Origin: Proteus vulgaris
GTDB taxonomy: Bacteria; Pseudomonadota; Gammaproteobacteria; Enterobacterales; Enterobacteriaceae
Assembly: GCF_016239305.1 (NCBI RefSeq)
Contig: NZ_JAEHOQ010000002.1
Span: 124,001-188,000, forward strand
Reading direction: 5' to 3'
DNA: 64,000 nt
The notes beneath the pieces were generated by a model. The model did not search any database. It was not told the DNA's origin and worked only from the letters and a program-made list of their open reading frames with translations. Positions within the stretch are counted from its first letter, which is position 1, and each line of letters opens with the position of its first letter. Both the position numbers and the translations under genes were made by a program. Of this stretch, positions 1-9,260 are shown in pieces.

Positions 1-1307
1 GTGGAAGTACGAGAAACAGGATAAGGCTCAAAATCAGGTTTGTGATGTGATGCCCAAGGATCAAAACTAACCGTTTGTGACCCCCACCAATCTTTGGTCA
101 TATAGCCATGTTGATAATCAAAACCAGCCATCACAGTATGATTAATATCCCATGTCGATAATTTACCAATTAATTGTGAATCAGTTACCCATGTTTCTGA
201 TTTACTTGGCGCCTCCTGATAAACCGCAGTTAACAAGCGCTCACCAGGTAAAAAACCACGGGTATAGTCACGACTAATTTCAGTATCAACCTTCATAAAA
301 CGGGTATTTTGCTTAAATTGCCACTGCGGGGTCAGTTCATATTCAAACAATGAAGTTAATGATTGTTGTTTACGATGTGAATTATCATGGCTTTGATTAT
401 TATAATTTCGATTAGGATCAACTTGACCATTAGGATTAGGTAATAAACCTAATGCTTGAGCAGGTAATGTATTGTAGTAACCCAGACGAGGTTCTTTTTG
501 GTATTGACCCAATATTGTCCAACTCAATGCATCATTCGGTTTCCAAGTGATAGCGGGAGAGAGAAGAAAACGAGTTTGACGAGAAGAAGGTATTTGCGAC
601 TCTTGTTCAAGTGCTACCCCTGAAACACGATATAACCATGTTTCATCTTCATTAAGAGCTGATGTGGTATCAAATTTAATACCATGATTTTTATTATTAC
701 CTGCTTGCAATTGTACTTGGTGTTGCGTTTCTGCGGAAGGACGGCGCGATATCATATTAATCACACCACCTGCGCCACCTTGTCCATATAAGACAGATGC
801 AGGGCCATGCACGGCTTCGATACTTTCTAAACTCCAACTATCAATTTGTGGCGCCCAAATACCACTATTGCCCAGCATTCTTAAGCCATCTAAATAATAG
901 TCTGCATCAAATCCGCGCATTTTTGAGTAATCAATACCGCTACCAAAAGCACCAAATTTTTCACTCACAATCCCTGAGCTATAACGTAATGCTTGACTAA
1001 TGGACTCAGAGGGCAAGTTATCTAGTTGGCTACGATTAACAACTGAAACCATTTGTGGTGCTTCTAATAAAGTGGCATCACTTTTCGTCGCAATTGTCTG
1101 TTGTTTTGCAACATATCCGTAAGGTTGTGCATCAGACGATGAACTTGGCGTTGCAGTTACTATAATTTTTTCAATATTTTCTGTAGCAAAAGAGGGTGAT
1201 ATGACACTTAATGAAATTAGTGTTGGTAAAACAATGGAATAACTACATTTCCAATAATTTTTTAATTGCTTATTTGGACAATGTATCGTTTGAGGCAGTA
1301 GCAACAT
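1..1307 (-). CDS. TonB-dependent siderophore receptor (3' part outside window)
   Basis: Outer-membrane ligand-gated channel, likely for a ferric siderophore. Reading from the ATG at 1307, the protein has an N-terminal export signal ending near SPSFA, then a TonB-box-like stretch (EKIIVTATP). The plug domain follows, with typical motifs (LRYSSGI, YYLDGLRML, ESIEAVHGPASVLYGQGGAG, INMISRRPS), and then the first barrel strands. The plug is of the siderophore-receptor type (FpvA/FhuE-like) rather than the heme type seen at 6847-8985. The C-terminal barrel lies beyond base 1, so about 435 of an expected 700 or so residues are visible. Upstream are a perfect Fur palindrome and a promoter, so iron repression is likely. 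The exact ligand cannot be told. Confidence 0.9.
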   Translation of the reverse strand, partial: MLLLPQTIHCPNKQLKNYWKCSYSIVLPTLISLSVISPSFATENIEKIIVTATPSSSSDAQPYGYVAKQQTIATKSDATLLEAPQMVSVVNRSQLDNLPSESISQALRYSSGIVSEKFGAFGSGIDYSKMRGFDADYYLDGLRMLGNSGIWAPQIDSWSLESIEAVHGPASVLYGQGGAGGVINMISRRPSAETQHQVQLQAGNNKNHGIKFDTTSALNEDETWLYRVSGVALEQESQIPSSRQTRFLLSPAITWKPNDALSWTILGQYQKEPRLGYYNTLPAQALGLLPNPNGQVDPNRNYNNQSHDNSHRKQQSLTSLFEYELTPQWQFKQNTRFMKVDTEISRDYTRGFLPGERLLTAVYQEAPSKSETWVTDSQLIGKLSTWDINHTVMAGFDYQHGYMTKDWWGSQTVSFDPWASHHKPDFEPYPVSRTS

Positions 1308-1353
1308 AATGATCCCAAAAAATGAAATAAACCATGATTGACTCGTGGTCGGT

Positions 1354-1383
1354 AACATACACTAACGACCGACTGTCAGTCAA
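1354..1383 (-). promoter_or_regulatory. Promoter of the siderophore receptor with nested dyads
   Basis: On the minus strand a -35 TTGACT (1378-1383) and a -10 TATGTT (1354-1359) lie 18 bp apart, about 50 bp before the receptor ATG. The -35 is overlapped by an odd palindrome, GACTG-T-CAGTC (1371-1381). A second dyad, GTCGGT (1348-1353) / ACCGAC (1368-1373), brackets the -10. These look like operator sites for a further repressor, possibly TetR type; that is inference. Confidence 0.5.
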
Positions 1384-1406
1384 TATAAATGATAATCATT
1401 TATATT
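1382..1406. promoter_or_regulatory. Fur box (perfect 25-bp palindrome)
   Basis: A perfect odd-centred palindrome spans 1382-1406, with core AAATGAT-A-ATCATTT at 1387-1401. It closely matches the Fur consensus core TGATAAT-ATCA. It abuts the -35 of the receptor promoter, so Fe-Fur would block transcription. Confidence 0.85.
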
Positions 1407-1544
1407 TGTATTGCCATAAAAGTAGAACGAAGTCATGAGTGAAATAAAATAGGGGGAGAGCGATGAGAGGATCTCTTATTTAGCAGATACCGTGCGCTCT
1501 TTTTAAATAAAATACAACAATGGTTGTTTTATAATCTATGCAAT

Positions 1545-1578
1545 AAAAAGGCCTGATAAATAGTTATCAAGCCTTTTG
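1545..1578 (-). terminator. Rho-independent terminator after ybiT
   Basis: On the minus strand, AAAAGGC-T-TGATAA pairs with TTATCA-GGCCTTTTT across a short loop. A U-run follows, about 30 bp after the ybiT stop. Confidence 0.75.
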
Positions 1579-1608
1579 TTTGCTTATTACTTTAATTTTG
1601 CTGTGAAA

Positions 1609-3207
1609 TTAAAGCGTAACGCCTTTTTTAGCAAGGAACTCATCATAAGTACCTTGGAAATTAGTCACTTTTTCAGGTATAATTTCAATAATACGATTTG
1701 CTAATGAACTTACGAATTCGCGGTCATGAGAAACAAAAATCAAAGTACCTTGATAAAGTTCTAATGCCATATTCAGTGATTCAATAGATTCCATATCTAA
1801 GTGGTTGGTTGGCTCATCCATAATCAAAATGTTTGGTTTTTGCATCATCAGCTTACCAAATAACATTCTGCCTTTTTCACCACCCGATAAAACTTGAACT
1901 GATTTTTTCAAGTCATCTTGAGAGAACAGTAAGCGACCTAATACGCTACGGACTGATTGCTCGTCATCTTCTGGTTTCATCCATAAGCTCATCCAATCAA
2001 ATACGGTCATATCCACTTCAAAATCAGTTGCATGATCTTGTGCATAATAACCAATATTTGAGTTTTCAGACCACTTTAAACGACCAGCATCTGGTGTTAA
2101 TTCACCGACTAATGTTTTAATCATCGTCGATTTACCCACACCGTTATTACCTAGAATGGCAACTTTTTCGCCCACTTCAAGCATCATGTTGACGTCTTTA
2201 AACAGTGGGGTATTCCCATCATAGCCTTTAGAGATATTTTCCACTTCAAGCGCATTACGGAATAATTTCTTATCCTGCTCAAAGCGAATAAATGGGTTTT
2301 GACGGCTTGATGCTTTGACTTCAGCTAACTGAATTTTTTCAATTTGTTTAGCACGAGAGGTCGCTTGGCGTGATTTAGACGCATTAGCACTAAAACGGCT
2401 TACGAAAGATTGTAATTCGTTAATTTGTGCTTTTTTCTTCGCATTATCTGCTAATAAACGTTCACGAGCTTGGGTTGCCGCAAACATATACTCATCATAG
2501 TTACCCGGATGAACGGCTAATGCACCGTAGTCAAGGTCAGCCATGTGCGTACACACCATATTTAAGAAGTGACGGTCATGTGAAATAATGATCATGGTAC
2601 TGTTACGTTCATTTAGCGTTTGTTCAAGCCAACGAATAGTATCAATATCCAAGTTATTCGTCGGTTCATCTAGTAACAAAATATCAGGATCAGCGAATAG
2701 GGCTTGTGCTAATAACACACGTAATTTCCAACCCGGTGCGACTTCACTCATAGGGCCATTATGTTGTTCTAATGGAATACCTACATTTAATAATAATTCG
2801 CCAGCACGAGATTCAACGGTATAGCCGTCCATTTCACCGAATTTCACTTCCAGATCGGCAACACGTAAGCCATCTTCTTCACTCATTTCTGGTAAGTTAT
2901 AGATGCGTTCGCGCTCTTGTTTAACTTCCCAAAGTTCAGTGTGACCCATAATCACGGTATCAAGCACTGTATATTCTTCATAAGCAAATTGGTCTTGTTT
3001 TAACTTACCAAGGCGCTCATTAGGATCAAGAAATACGTTGCCACTACTTGGCACTAAATCGCCACCTAAAATTTTCATAAAGGTTGACTTACCGCTGCCG
3101 TTAGCACCGATTAAACCATAGCGATTTCCGCCACCGAATTTGACAGAAATGTTTTCAAACAGTGGCTTTGAGCCAAACTGCATAGTGATATTATTGCTGA
3201 TTAACAA
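1609..3207 (-). CDS. ybiT: ABC-F family ATPase YbiT
   Basis: Soluble twin-ATPase of the ABC-F family, whose members act at the ribosome during translation; it has no membrane segments. Two nucleotide-binding domains are visible: Walker [10 protein letters not shown] near residue 35 with [10 protein letters not shown], and Walker [10 protein letters not shown] near 355 with LSGGEKGRM and [10 protein letters not shown]. Between them lies a charged helical linker (about residues 240-310). The length of 532 aa matches E. coli YbiT (530) and similarity runs throughout, starting from the same [26 protein letters not shown] region. The start is a TTG at 3207, chosen because it aligns with the E. coli N-terminus. 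The gene is single, with its own terminator downstream. Confidence 0.95.
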   Translation of the reverse strand: MLISNNITMQFGSKPLFENISVKFGGGNRYGLIGANGSGKSTFMKILGGDLVPSSGNVFLDPNERLGKLKQDQFAYEEYTVLDTVIMGHTELWEVKQERERIYNLPEMSEEDGLRVADLEVKFGEMDGYTVESRAGELLLNVGIPLEQHNGPMSEVAPGWKLRVLLAQALFADPDILLLDEPTNNLDIDTIRWLEQTLNERNSTMIIISHDRHFLNMVCTHMADLDYGALAVHPGNYDEYMFAATQARERLLADNAKKKAQINELQSFVSRFSANASKSRQATSRAKQIEKIQLAEVKASSRQNPFIRFEQDKKLFRNALEVENISKGYDGNTPLFKDVNMMLEVGEKVAILGNNGVGKSTMIKTLVGELTPDAGRLKWSENSNIGYYAQDHATDFEVDMTVFDWMSLWMKPEDDEQSVRSVLGRLLFSQDDLKKSVQVLSGGEKGRMLFGKLMMQKPNILIMDEPTNHLDMESIESLNMALELYQGTLIFVSHDREFVSSLANRIIEIIPEKVTNFQGTYDEFLAKKGVTL

Positions 3208-3364
3208 GACGAATACTCATTATTAGTGAATGACAAAAGGTAATGGGGCCGCATTATGCCACAAGTTACCCCCATTAAGACAGTAAAGTGGCAAATGACT
3301 ATTGAGGAAATTTCATTGCGGGCAGAAAACTCATCATAATGTGAGTTATTGACCACAATTAAAG

Positions 3365-3398
3365 TAAGAAAAAAGAGATAACATATAGGTTATCTCTT
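3365..3398 (-). terminator. Terminator of the heme operon
   Basis: On the minus strand AAGAGATAAC / GTTATCTCTT form a 10-bp stem followed by a T-rich tract (TTTTTTCTTACTTT). It lies directly after the last gene of the operon. Confidence 0.8.
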
Positions 3399-3425
3399 AA
3401 GGTAATTGTGTGTTGGTATTAATAT

Positions 3426-4055
3426 CTATGATTTAGTTGGCACTAACCCCGGTTCAACCACCGCATAAACTTGATCTTCTAACAGATCAGCATCCAGAAG
3501 TCGGGTCACTAAACGTGCGACATCCCAACGATTAACTAAACCGTGAGTCTCTTCATATTGATAAAGCTGAGCCTTACCCGTTTCTTTACCATTCAGTAAT
3601 CCGCCGGGTCTTACTATTGCATAATCAAAACAGCTAGTTTGCAACCAGACTTCAGCTAATGATTTTTCTCTGACGGCTTGCCCAAAAGCAGCTTTTGCTC
3701 TGTCAGATAAGGTTACCCAACTATCACCACAGCCTAAAGAAGAAACCATGAGCATTCGCTGAAAGCCCATTTTTTCCGCAGTATCAATCACTGTTCTGTG
3801 CGCAAGATAATCATTTTCTCCACCCATCGTTGAAATGATATCTGCTTCTTTTCCAGCTAGTGCTAAAACGGCTTCAACTGCTTTAGCGTCAATCGCATCA
3901 CCGATAACGGTTTTAATTCCTTTCTGTTCTAAACGCTCTGCGGCTTCTTGGTGACGAACTAAAGCCACAATCAAGCGTTGTTGTGCTACACCAATATCAG
4001 CAATATGTGCGCCAACACCTTTACCACCAGCGCCAAAAATAACCCAATTTTTCAC
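3426..4055 (-). CDS. chuY: ChuY-like NAD(P)-binding reductase of heme breakdown
   Basis: A 209-aa NAD(P)-binding protein of the atypical short-chain dehydrogenase / BLVRB-like family. It begins with a Rossmann motif (WVIFGAGGKGVGAHI) and has a central MLMVSSLGCGDSW strand and the loop YAIVRPGGLL. In E. coli O157:H7 the homologue ChuY reduces anaerobilin, the linear product that ChuW makes from heme; the length (about 207 aa there) and the position immediately after chuX agree. The start is GTG at 4055, preceded by GAGGAAT, 6 bp after the hutX stop. Last gene of the operon. The reductase role is inferred from context plus family. Confidence 0.8.
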   Translation of the reverse strand: MKNWVIFGAGGKGVGAHIADIGVAQQRLIVALVRHQEAAERLEQKGIKTVIGDAIDAKAVEAVLALAGKEADIISTMGGENDYLAHRTVIDTAEKMGFQRMLMVSSLGCGDSWVTLSDRAKAAFGQAVREKSLAEVWLQTSCFDYAIVRPGGLLNGKETGKAQLYQYEETHGLVNRWDVARLVTRLLDADLLEDQVYAVVEPGLVPTKS

Positions 4056-4061
4056 GCGTGA

Positions 4062-4550
4062 TTATTCCTCATTTAATTGTTGTGCTAATTGACGGAAGGC
4101 TGATAGTTGCTCTGATAATAATTGACGATGTTCATCTCGCCCAAGGAAAATTTTAAACATGGCAACGCCTTGTTGATTGAAAAATAAAATAGAGGCGGTA
4201 TCCATACCCATAAACTTACGTTCGATCATTGCGATAGATTGGCAATTTTCGGCTTTAATATGGCCGGTCATTCCTTTTTTGCCCCGTAAATTAAAATAGC
4301 CATGACGATGGAAACCACTTGGCAATTCACCACTAAACTCTAAGATAACATCTTGAGTATGCACAAGCGTGGTGACATTACCCCATTTCATCACACTATC
4401 CCATACCGTATCGAATTGTTCACCACTCATTAATGAGCGTGATGGTAAATGTCTCACAACCTCCAACAAGGTGGTATTAAATTGTGTTGCAATATTTTCC
4501 AATGTTCCATCAGGCTCAGCCATTAAAAATTGTTGTAACTCTGTATTCAT
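4062..4550 (-). CDS. hutX: Cytosolic heme carrier HutX/ChuX
   Basis: A 162-aa soluble protein of the HutX/ChuX family (heme utilisation carrier), which binds heme in the cytoplasm and limits its toxicity or passes it to degrading enzymes. The family pattern is visible: an N-terminal helical part (LEVVRHLPSRSLMSGEQFDTVW) and a split-barrel part with FSGELPSGFHRHGYFNLRGKKGMTGHI and the C-terminal IFLGRDEHRQLL. The length is usual (about 160-165 aa). It lies 42 bp downstream of hutW and is co-directional with it. Confidence 0.9.
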   Translation of the reverse strand: MNTELQQFLMAEPDGTLENIATQFNTTLLEVVRHLPSRSLMSGEQFDTVWDSVMKWGNVTTLVHTQDVILEFSGELPSGFHRHGYFNLRGKKGMTGHIKAENCQSIAMIERKFMGMDTASILFFNQQGVAMFKIFLGRDEHRQLLSEQLSAFRQLAQQLNEE

Positions 4551-4592
4551 GATGTTGTTTCCATCTTCTAATTAATATTCAGGGTAATAAAA

Positions 4593-5939
4593 TTAACGAG
4601 GCGTATTTAACTGCAAAATTAATTGCTGTAAGGATGTCAGCAAGTTACTTGCCCAAAATCGACCTTCATTGGTCAACTTCATACAAAGAAAATCGTCTTC
4701 AACAAGACCTGCTTGATACCATTGATTTAATAAAGGGGAGAGTAGAGTTGCTTGTGGGCTTAACTTGGCTAAGTCAACACGACCGCACTCAATGCCAGCT
4801 TGCAACTCATGACGCCAACGAAAACCACTATCAGTTGTACGACTCATCATCATTAAGGGTTTTTGGTTATCTGTAATTTTTTGATAATAATTATCAAGTG
4901 AACGCTCAATCATCCATGAATAACCATTCACTGAACCACCTGCACCGGAGCCAAAGGCTAGGCAGTCTGCCCCTTGTTTGATTAATAAGTTGTAAAGATT
5001 GCGCTCGCGGGTTGTTCTTGCCCAATGGCTATTACTGATCTGACGCCAGCCTACATTTTCCATAAAGTCACAACCTTGAAGATAAAGGTCACGTCTTTGT
5101 ATTGGTGAAGGTATAGTAATTCTTTGATTTTCAACCGCTTTACCTAATGGTGTATTAGGTAATAAATTCAATGCATAGAGATCGACACCATCTAAACCAA
5201 TATCATGAGCAATAGTGAGATCTTCTTGCCAGTTAGTCGTATCTTGTCCAGGTAATCCAAATAACAGATCACACACCACGGCGGCACGATCACGTAAACA
5301 AAGCCCTTTCATAAATTTGGCAGCTTCTTCGCCGGTTGAGGTTCTCGCCATTCGTTTACGAATTTTACTGTTAAAGGTTTGAATACCTATCGAAAAACGG
5401 TTTGCACCTGCATCTAAACAAGCATCAATACGATTATCATCAAAATTTAAAACTCGACCTTCAATAGTGATTTCGCAGTCAGGGGCTAAAGGAAGTGATT
5501 GGCGCAAATGCGTGATCACACGATGAAGATCTTTGGCGGATAACGCAGAAGGGGTTCCGCCACCAAAATAAACTGCATGGATTGGTGCTGATTGGTAAAG
5601 TAAGCTATCTGATTCAGCGGAGATCTCACACAGTAATGCATTGGTATAGCGCGTACAGGCTTCTTCGTGATAGTTATTTTGATAAAACCCACAAAACGTA
5701 CAATGAGTCGCACAAAAAGGAATATGGATATATAACAAACGTTTACAGGCTGGCGTTTTACTTGCTAATAAGGCTTGCCATGTTGATTGCTGTTCTTCTT
5801 TCGCAATAGGCACAGAACCTCGCCATGGCATAGTAGCGTGTCTATCTCGAAAAGGGCTATCACCTTCTAAAGCGAAATGAGCAGTAAGATCAATTTCAGC
5901 AGAAGGAGGGGTAATATGTGTTGTAACTGACTCTTTCAT
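4593..5939 (-). CDS. hutW: Anaerobic heme-degrading radical SAM methyltransferase HutW/ChuW
   Basis: A 448-aa HemN-like class C radical SAM enzyme. In the ChuW/HutW family it opens the porphyrin ring of heme without oxygen, releasing iron and giving anaerobilin. The cluster motif C76-x3-C80-x2-C83 (FCATHCTFCGF) is intact, followed by YFGGGTPSAL, TIEGR and FSIGIQTFNSKIRKRMAR, all typical of HemN-like proteins. The neighbours (receptor, binding protein, hutX, chuY-like gene) make the heme-breakdown role more likely than coproporphyrinogen oxidation. The ATG at 5939 lies 20 bp after the preceding gene. Confidence 0.9.
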   Translation of the reverse strand: MKESVTTHITPPSAEIDLTAHFALEGDSPFRDRHATMPWRGSVPIAKEEQQSTWQALLASKTPACKRLLYIHIPFCATHCTFCGFYQNNYHEEACTRYTNALLCEISAESDSLLYQSAPIHAVYFGGGTPSALSAKDLHRVITHLRQSLPLAPDCEITIEGRVLNFDDNRIDACLDAGANRFSIGIQTFNSKIRKRMARTSTGEEAAKFMKGLCLRDRAAVVCDLLFGLPGQDTTNWQEDLTIAHDIGLDGVDLYALNLLPNTPLGKAVENQRITIPSPIQRRDLYLQGCDFMENVGWRQISNSHWARTTRERNLYNLLIKQGADCLAFGSGAGGSVNGYSWMIERSLDNYYQKITDNQKPLMMMSRTTDSGFRWRHELQAGIECGRVDLAKLSPQATLLSPLLNQWYQAGLVEDDFLCMKLTNEGRFWASNLLTSLQQLILQLNTPR

Positions 5940-5959
5940 TATTAAATCATTCCTACTTA

Positions 5960-6844
5960 TTATTCGGTCTTATTATCGTTTACTGGATCAGCGAGATAAA
6001 ATTGTTGATGCAATAACTCTACGGCATCGACAATGCGAGGTCCCATTCCCAAAATAAGGGATTGATCAATTTCGATAATGCGTTGATTTTTCCATGCTTG
6101 AGTCATTGACACACCAGGCACAGAAGCTAATCCTTCAGACGCTCTTATTGTGCCTGTTTGATTTTTTTGACTTTGTGTCGTGATAACAATTAATTCTGGA
6201 TCAGCGGCAATAATGGCCTCAGCACTATAGATACGATAATTCTCATGCGTTGCGATATTTTCAGCACCCGCTAATTGGAGGATCGCATCAGCGACACTGG
6301 TTTTCCCTGCAACTTGAGGGATCCCGCCCCCTGGTGAAAGAAAAAACATTACTTTTACTTTCTGTTTAATTTGATTATTTTTAGCTTTAATAATGGCTAA
6401 ACGTGATTGTAATGAGTCAATTAACGCATCGCCTTGTGCTTGTCTATCCAGTGAAATGGCTAACGTGCGGATATTTTGAAGCATTAACTCAAAGGTTGCT
6501 GGTGTTCTTGGTAAAGAAAGCACCTTAACGTTATGTTGTGCAAGCTGTCGTAAGACCATTTTCGGCTCAGCATCATCCCACGTTACAAAAGTAGAAGGGC
6601 GCAGAGACAAAATGCCTTCAACACTTAACTGTTTCCAATACCCAATATGGGGTAATGCTTGGGTTTGCTCTGGATAAGAAGTGGTTTCATCAACACCAAC
6701 AATCTTATTACCAGCATCCATGGCATAAACTAATTCCACAATAGAACCACCGGCAATAACCCAACGGTCATTTTTTATATTCTCTTTTGCCATTAAGCTA
6801 AAAGGCAACAATAACAAACTGAGAGTAATTAAGATTTTTTTCAT
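5960..6844 (-). CDS. Periplasmic heme-binding protein (ChuT/HmuT-like)
   Basis: Class III substrate-binding protein of an ABC importer, here for heme. The signal peptide is MKKILITLSLLLLPFSLMA. Family features are GGSIVELVYAMDAGNKIVGVDETTSYP, IGYWKQLSVEGILSLRPSTFVTW, LSPGGGIPQVAGKTSVADAILQLAGAENI and AIIAADPELIVI. I chose the ATG at 6844 because it gives a canonical signal peptide and sits 3 bp after the receptor stop; an in-frame ATG at 6859 would overlap the receptor gene. The matching permease (ChuU/HmuU) and ATPase (HmuV) genes are not in this operon or elsewhere in the window. Confidence 0.88.
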   Translation of the reverse strand: MKKILITLSLLLLPFSLMAKENIKNDRWVIAGGSIVELVYAMDAGNKIVGVDETTSYPEQTQALPHIGYWKQLSVEGILSLRPSTFVTWDDAEPKMVLRQLAQHNVKVLSLPRTPATFELMLQNIRTLAISLDRQAQGDALIDSLQSRLAIIKAKNNQIKQKVKVMFFLSPGGGIPQVAGKTSVADAILQLAGAENIATHENYRIYSAEAIIAADPELIVITTQSQKNQTGTIRASEGLASVPGVSMTQAWKNQRIIEIDQSLILGMGPRIVDAVELLHQQFYLADPVNDNKTE

Positions 6845-6846
6845 TT

Positions 6847-8985
6847 TTAAAATACCCATGTCAGACCAACTGCAGCATTAATACCTGCAGCAGGGATAGA
6901 TTCATGAGCGGTTTGATAACGCTTATTTAAAATATTATTTAAATCAAAGTTAATACGATATTGATCGTTATGACCAAACTCACTACTAAGTGAAAGATTA
7001 ACCGTTGTCCAACCAGCGTAATGCTGTTTATTTTCTGGATTGCTATGATCTTTCGCTTGCGTTGCAGATCTTAAATATAAATCTGACATTAGATTCATAT
7101 TATTGAGTAATAAGAGATGTTTAGCACCAACACGCGTAGTGACTGTAGGTTCCCCTGTATCCCAGGTTTTTAGAGTTGGGCTAATAAATTGACGACGCAT
7201 CACATTAGCAGAAACATAAGGTGTAATTGACCAACCTTGATATTGGGCCATTACCTCCATACCATAAGTTTTCGCACGGTCGATATTGTCATAATAGAAG
7301 TAATCAGCTCGGCCTGTTTTGCTATTTCCTTCGCAAATACGTTCTCCAGCACAAGCGACTGAGGTGATGTAATCTTTTGCTTCAGAATAATAAATGGCGC
7401 TATCAATATACCAATTATTACCTTTATAACGCGCACCAAACTCCACGTTATTAGAATGTTCAGCCTCAAGATCACGATTACCATAAGTCACCGCACCGCC
7501 CGCCGTTGTATTCATAAATTGCTGAACTAACGTAGGGAACACATAACCTTGTGCAAATGCAAGGCGCAACTCCGTATCTTTAAGCCCGGAATAACGTAAA
7601 TTGGATGAAATAATAAAAGCGTTATCTCTTACAGATGTAGAGGGCAATGTTTTATAGCTTGTGCCTGTTTTATTATGGTTAACAGTCTCATCACCATCTT
7701 GTAATTCTGATTTTAACCAATATTGTCTAGCGCCCACCGTCCATGACCAATCTTCTGTTATTTTCCAATCATTTTGGGCAAAAACAGACGCATTAGTTTG
7801 CTGACTGCGATTATGTAACAGAGATTGTTTTTCATAGTTTACTGCTGGAGGAAACCCCGTTGTACTATTTGAAGATGTTTGGCCAAAAGAGGTTTGCTTT
7901 ACTTTATCTTGTTGATATTGTGCGCCTAAAATTAGTTCATTATTTGCAGGTAATATAAAGTTTGCCTGCATAGTCATTCCATAAGTATTCTGAGTATCTT
8001 CTGACTGTGTTCGGTTTTTAACCGTTAAATTACCAATCATTGGGCTACCTGTTGGCGTAACGACACCAACGCGGTTCTCAAATTTTCGTTCAATTCGTTG
8101 TGTATAAGCATCTATATGAAGCTTTTTAAAATAATCAGCATCAATATCATAATCATAAAATAAGCCGATTTTTTCGCGCTCAAGTTTAGGAACTTTAACG
8201 CTAAATTCTTGATATTTTCCTTCATCAGCATAATAAGATTGTGTTGATAAATCATAGCGATCAAGTGAAAGCCCAAATTTATGTTTATCAACTTTATAAC
8301 CTAACCATGCTCCTTGGCCATTATTTCTAAAATGAGTATTAGCTAAACGACCATCAGGCGTATCACGATCACCATGATCGGCATAACTTCCATTAAAACG
8401 GTATTCAAAATCGCCTATTGTGCCTGAAATTAATGCTGACTCACGCCATCCCATCGTTGCTGTGTCATAAACAACTTTAACATTGCCCCCAAAAGGCTTA
8501 TCGCCACCTTTTTGGGTAATTAAATTCACCACACCGCCAATAGCTTGTGAACCATAAAGTACAGAATAGGGGCCTTTAACCACCTCAATACGCTCTAGTG
8601 CAGATTCATCGATTAAAATACCTGCACCAAAATTTTGACCACCTCGTTGATAGGTGACTTCTTGCCCATCGACCAATAAAAGTACGCGTGATGAAGCCTC
8701 ACCACGAATACGAATTTGTTTACGACCCGCGAGACTATTATCAGTGACTTCAACACCAGGAATATCACGCAACTGATCCGCAATAGAAGAAGCCATTGAC
8801 TGACTTAATGATTCCTTATCAATAACTTGAATGGTCGCAGGACTATTCCATAAAGAGGAGACGCTACGTGTTGTAGTAACAACCAACGTTTCTTCTTTAA
8901 GTGATGCTGTATCAGCAATGGCATATTGAGAGAGTGAGAGGGCTAGAACAGACAACACAAAGTAAGATTTAAATTGAATACACAT
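6847..8985 (-). CDS. TonB-dependent heme/hemoprotein receptor
   Basis: Outer-membrane receptor, first gene of the heme operon. Signal peptide MCIQFKSYFVLSVLALSLSQYAIA, TonB-box-like EETLVVTTTR, and a plug with IADQLRDIPGVEVTD, RIRGEASSRVLLLVDGQEV and VVKGPYSVLYGSQAIGGVVNLIT. A 22-strand-type barrel follows, ending in a terminal Phe (GLTWVF), as expected for outer-membrane proteins. The FRAP and NPNL motifs of many heme receptors are degenerate here (YVFP and NRDLEAEHS), so the substrate comes from context. A TTG at 9007-9009 is also in frame, but I chose the ATG at 8985, which gives a proper signal peptide and has TAGGAT upstream. A Fur box lies about 25 bp upstream. Confidence 0.9.
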   Translation of the reverse strand: MCIQFKSYFVLSVLALSLSQYAIADTASLKEETLVVTTTRSVSSLWNSPATIQVIDKESLSQSMASSIADQLRDIPGVEVTDNSLAGRKQIRIRGEASSRVLLLVDGQEVTYQRGGQNFGAGILIDESALERIEVVKGPYSVLYGSQAIGGVVNLITQKGGDKPFGGNVKVVYDTATMGWRESALISGTIGDFEYRFNGSYADHGDRDTPDGRLANTHFRNNGQGAWLGYKVDKHKFGLSLDRYDLSTQSYYADEGKYQEFSVKVPKLEREKIGLFYDYDIDADYFKKLHIDAYTQRIERKFENRVGVVTPTGSPMIGNLTVKNRTQSEDTQNTYGMTMQANFILPANNELILGAQYQQDKVKQTSFGQTSSNSTTGFPPAVNYEKQSLLHNRSQQTNASVFAQNDWKITEDWSWTVGARQYWLKSELQDGDETVNHNKTGTSYKTLPSTSVRDNAFIISSNLRYSGLKDTELRLAFAQGYVFPTLVQQFMNTTAGGAVTYGNRDLEAEHSNNVEFGARYKGNNWYIDSAIYYSEAKDYITSVACAGERICEGNSKTGRADYFYYDNIDRAKTYGMEVMAQYQGWSITPYVSANVMRRQFISPTLKTWDTGEPTVTTRVGAKHLLLLNNMNLMSDLYLRSATQAKDHSNPENKQHYAGWTTVNLSLSSEFGHNDQYRINFDLNNILNKRYQTAHESIPAAGINAAVGLTWVF

Positions 8986-9007
8986 AATTGTAGATCCTAA
9001 TGAGATC

Positions 9008-9026
9008 AATAATGATTATCATTCGC
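9008..9026. promoter_or_regulatory. Fur box of the heme operon
   Basis: The 13-bp perfect palindrome AATGATTATCATT (9011-9023) matches the Fur core TGATNATCA. It sits 26 bp before the receptor ATG, which points to iron repression of the whole five-gene operon. Confidence 0.8.
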
Positions 9027-9164
9027 TTTATAATTTAACTTTGAGTGTTCAGCAACCTAAAAATAGCAAATAGAATACATCTTTGATTTAAATCAAAGTA
9101 AAAATGTGATTTCATGCACATTAGATGCTTAAATAAACAAAACTGGCATAAAAAGAAGGGTTTT

Positions 9165-9219
9165 TAAGCAAATAAAGAAAAAAGGTAAGTAACAACACTC
9201 AGTTTCTGTACTTACCTTT
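9165..9219 (-). terminator. Terminator of the marR-type gene
   Basis: AAAGGTAAGT (9181-9190) and ACTTACCTTT (9210-9219) form a perfect 10-bp stem with a 19-base loop. Read on the minus strand it is followed by TTTTTTCTTT. The stem lies 42 bp past the regulator stop. Confidence 0.7.
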
Positions 9220-9260
9220 ACTATTAAATATCTTGCAGAAAATAGAATGGGGGTAAAACA

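Noticed and set aside
797-1000. Small plus-strand ORF inside the receptor gene
   Set aside because: It lies antisense to a well-conserved plug domain and its translation has no family features. The same applies to other antisense frames inside known genes, e.g. 1833-2120, 5582-5809, 40852-41130 and 45733-46068.
4593-5939. Oxygen-independent coproporphyrinogen oxidase (HemN)
   Set aside because: HemN-like, but set between heme uptake genes and hutX, which fits HutW/ChuW rather than heme synthesis.
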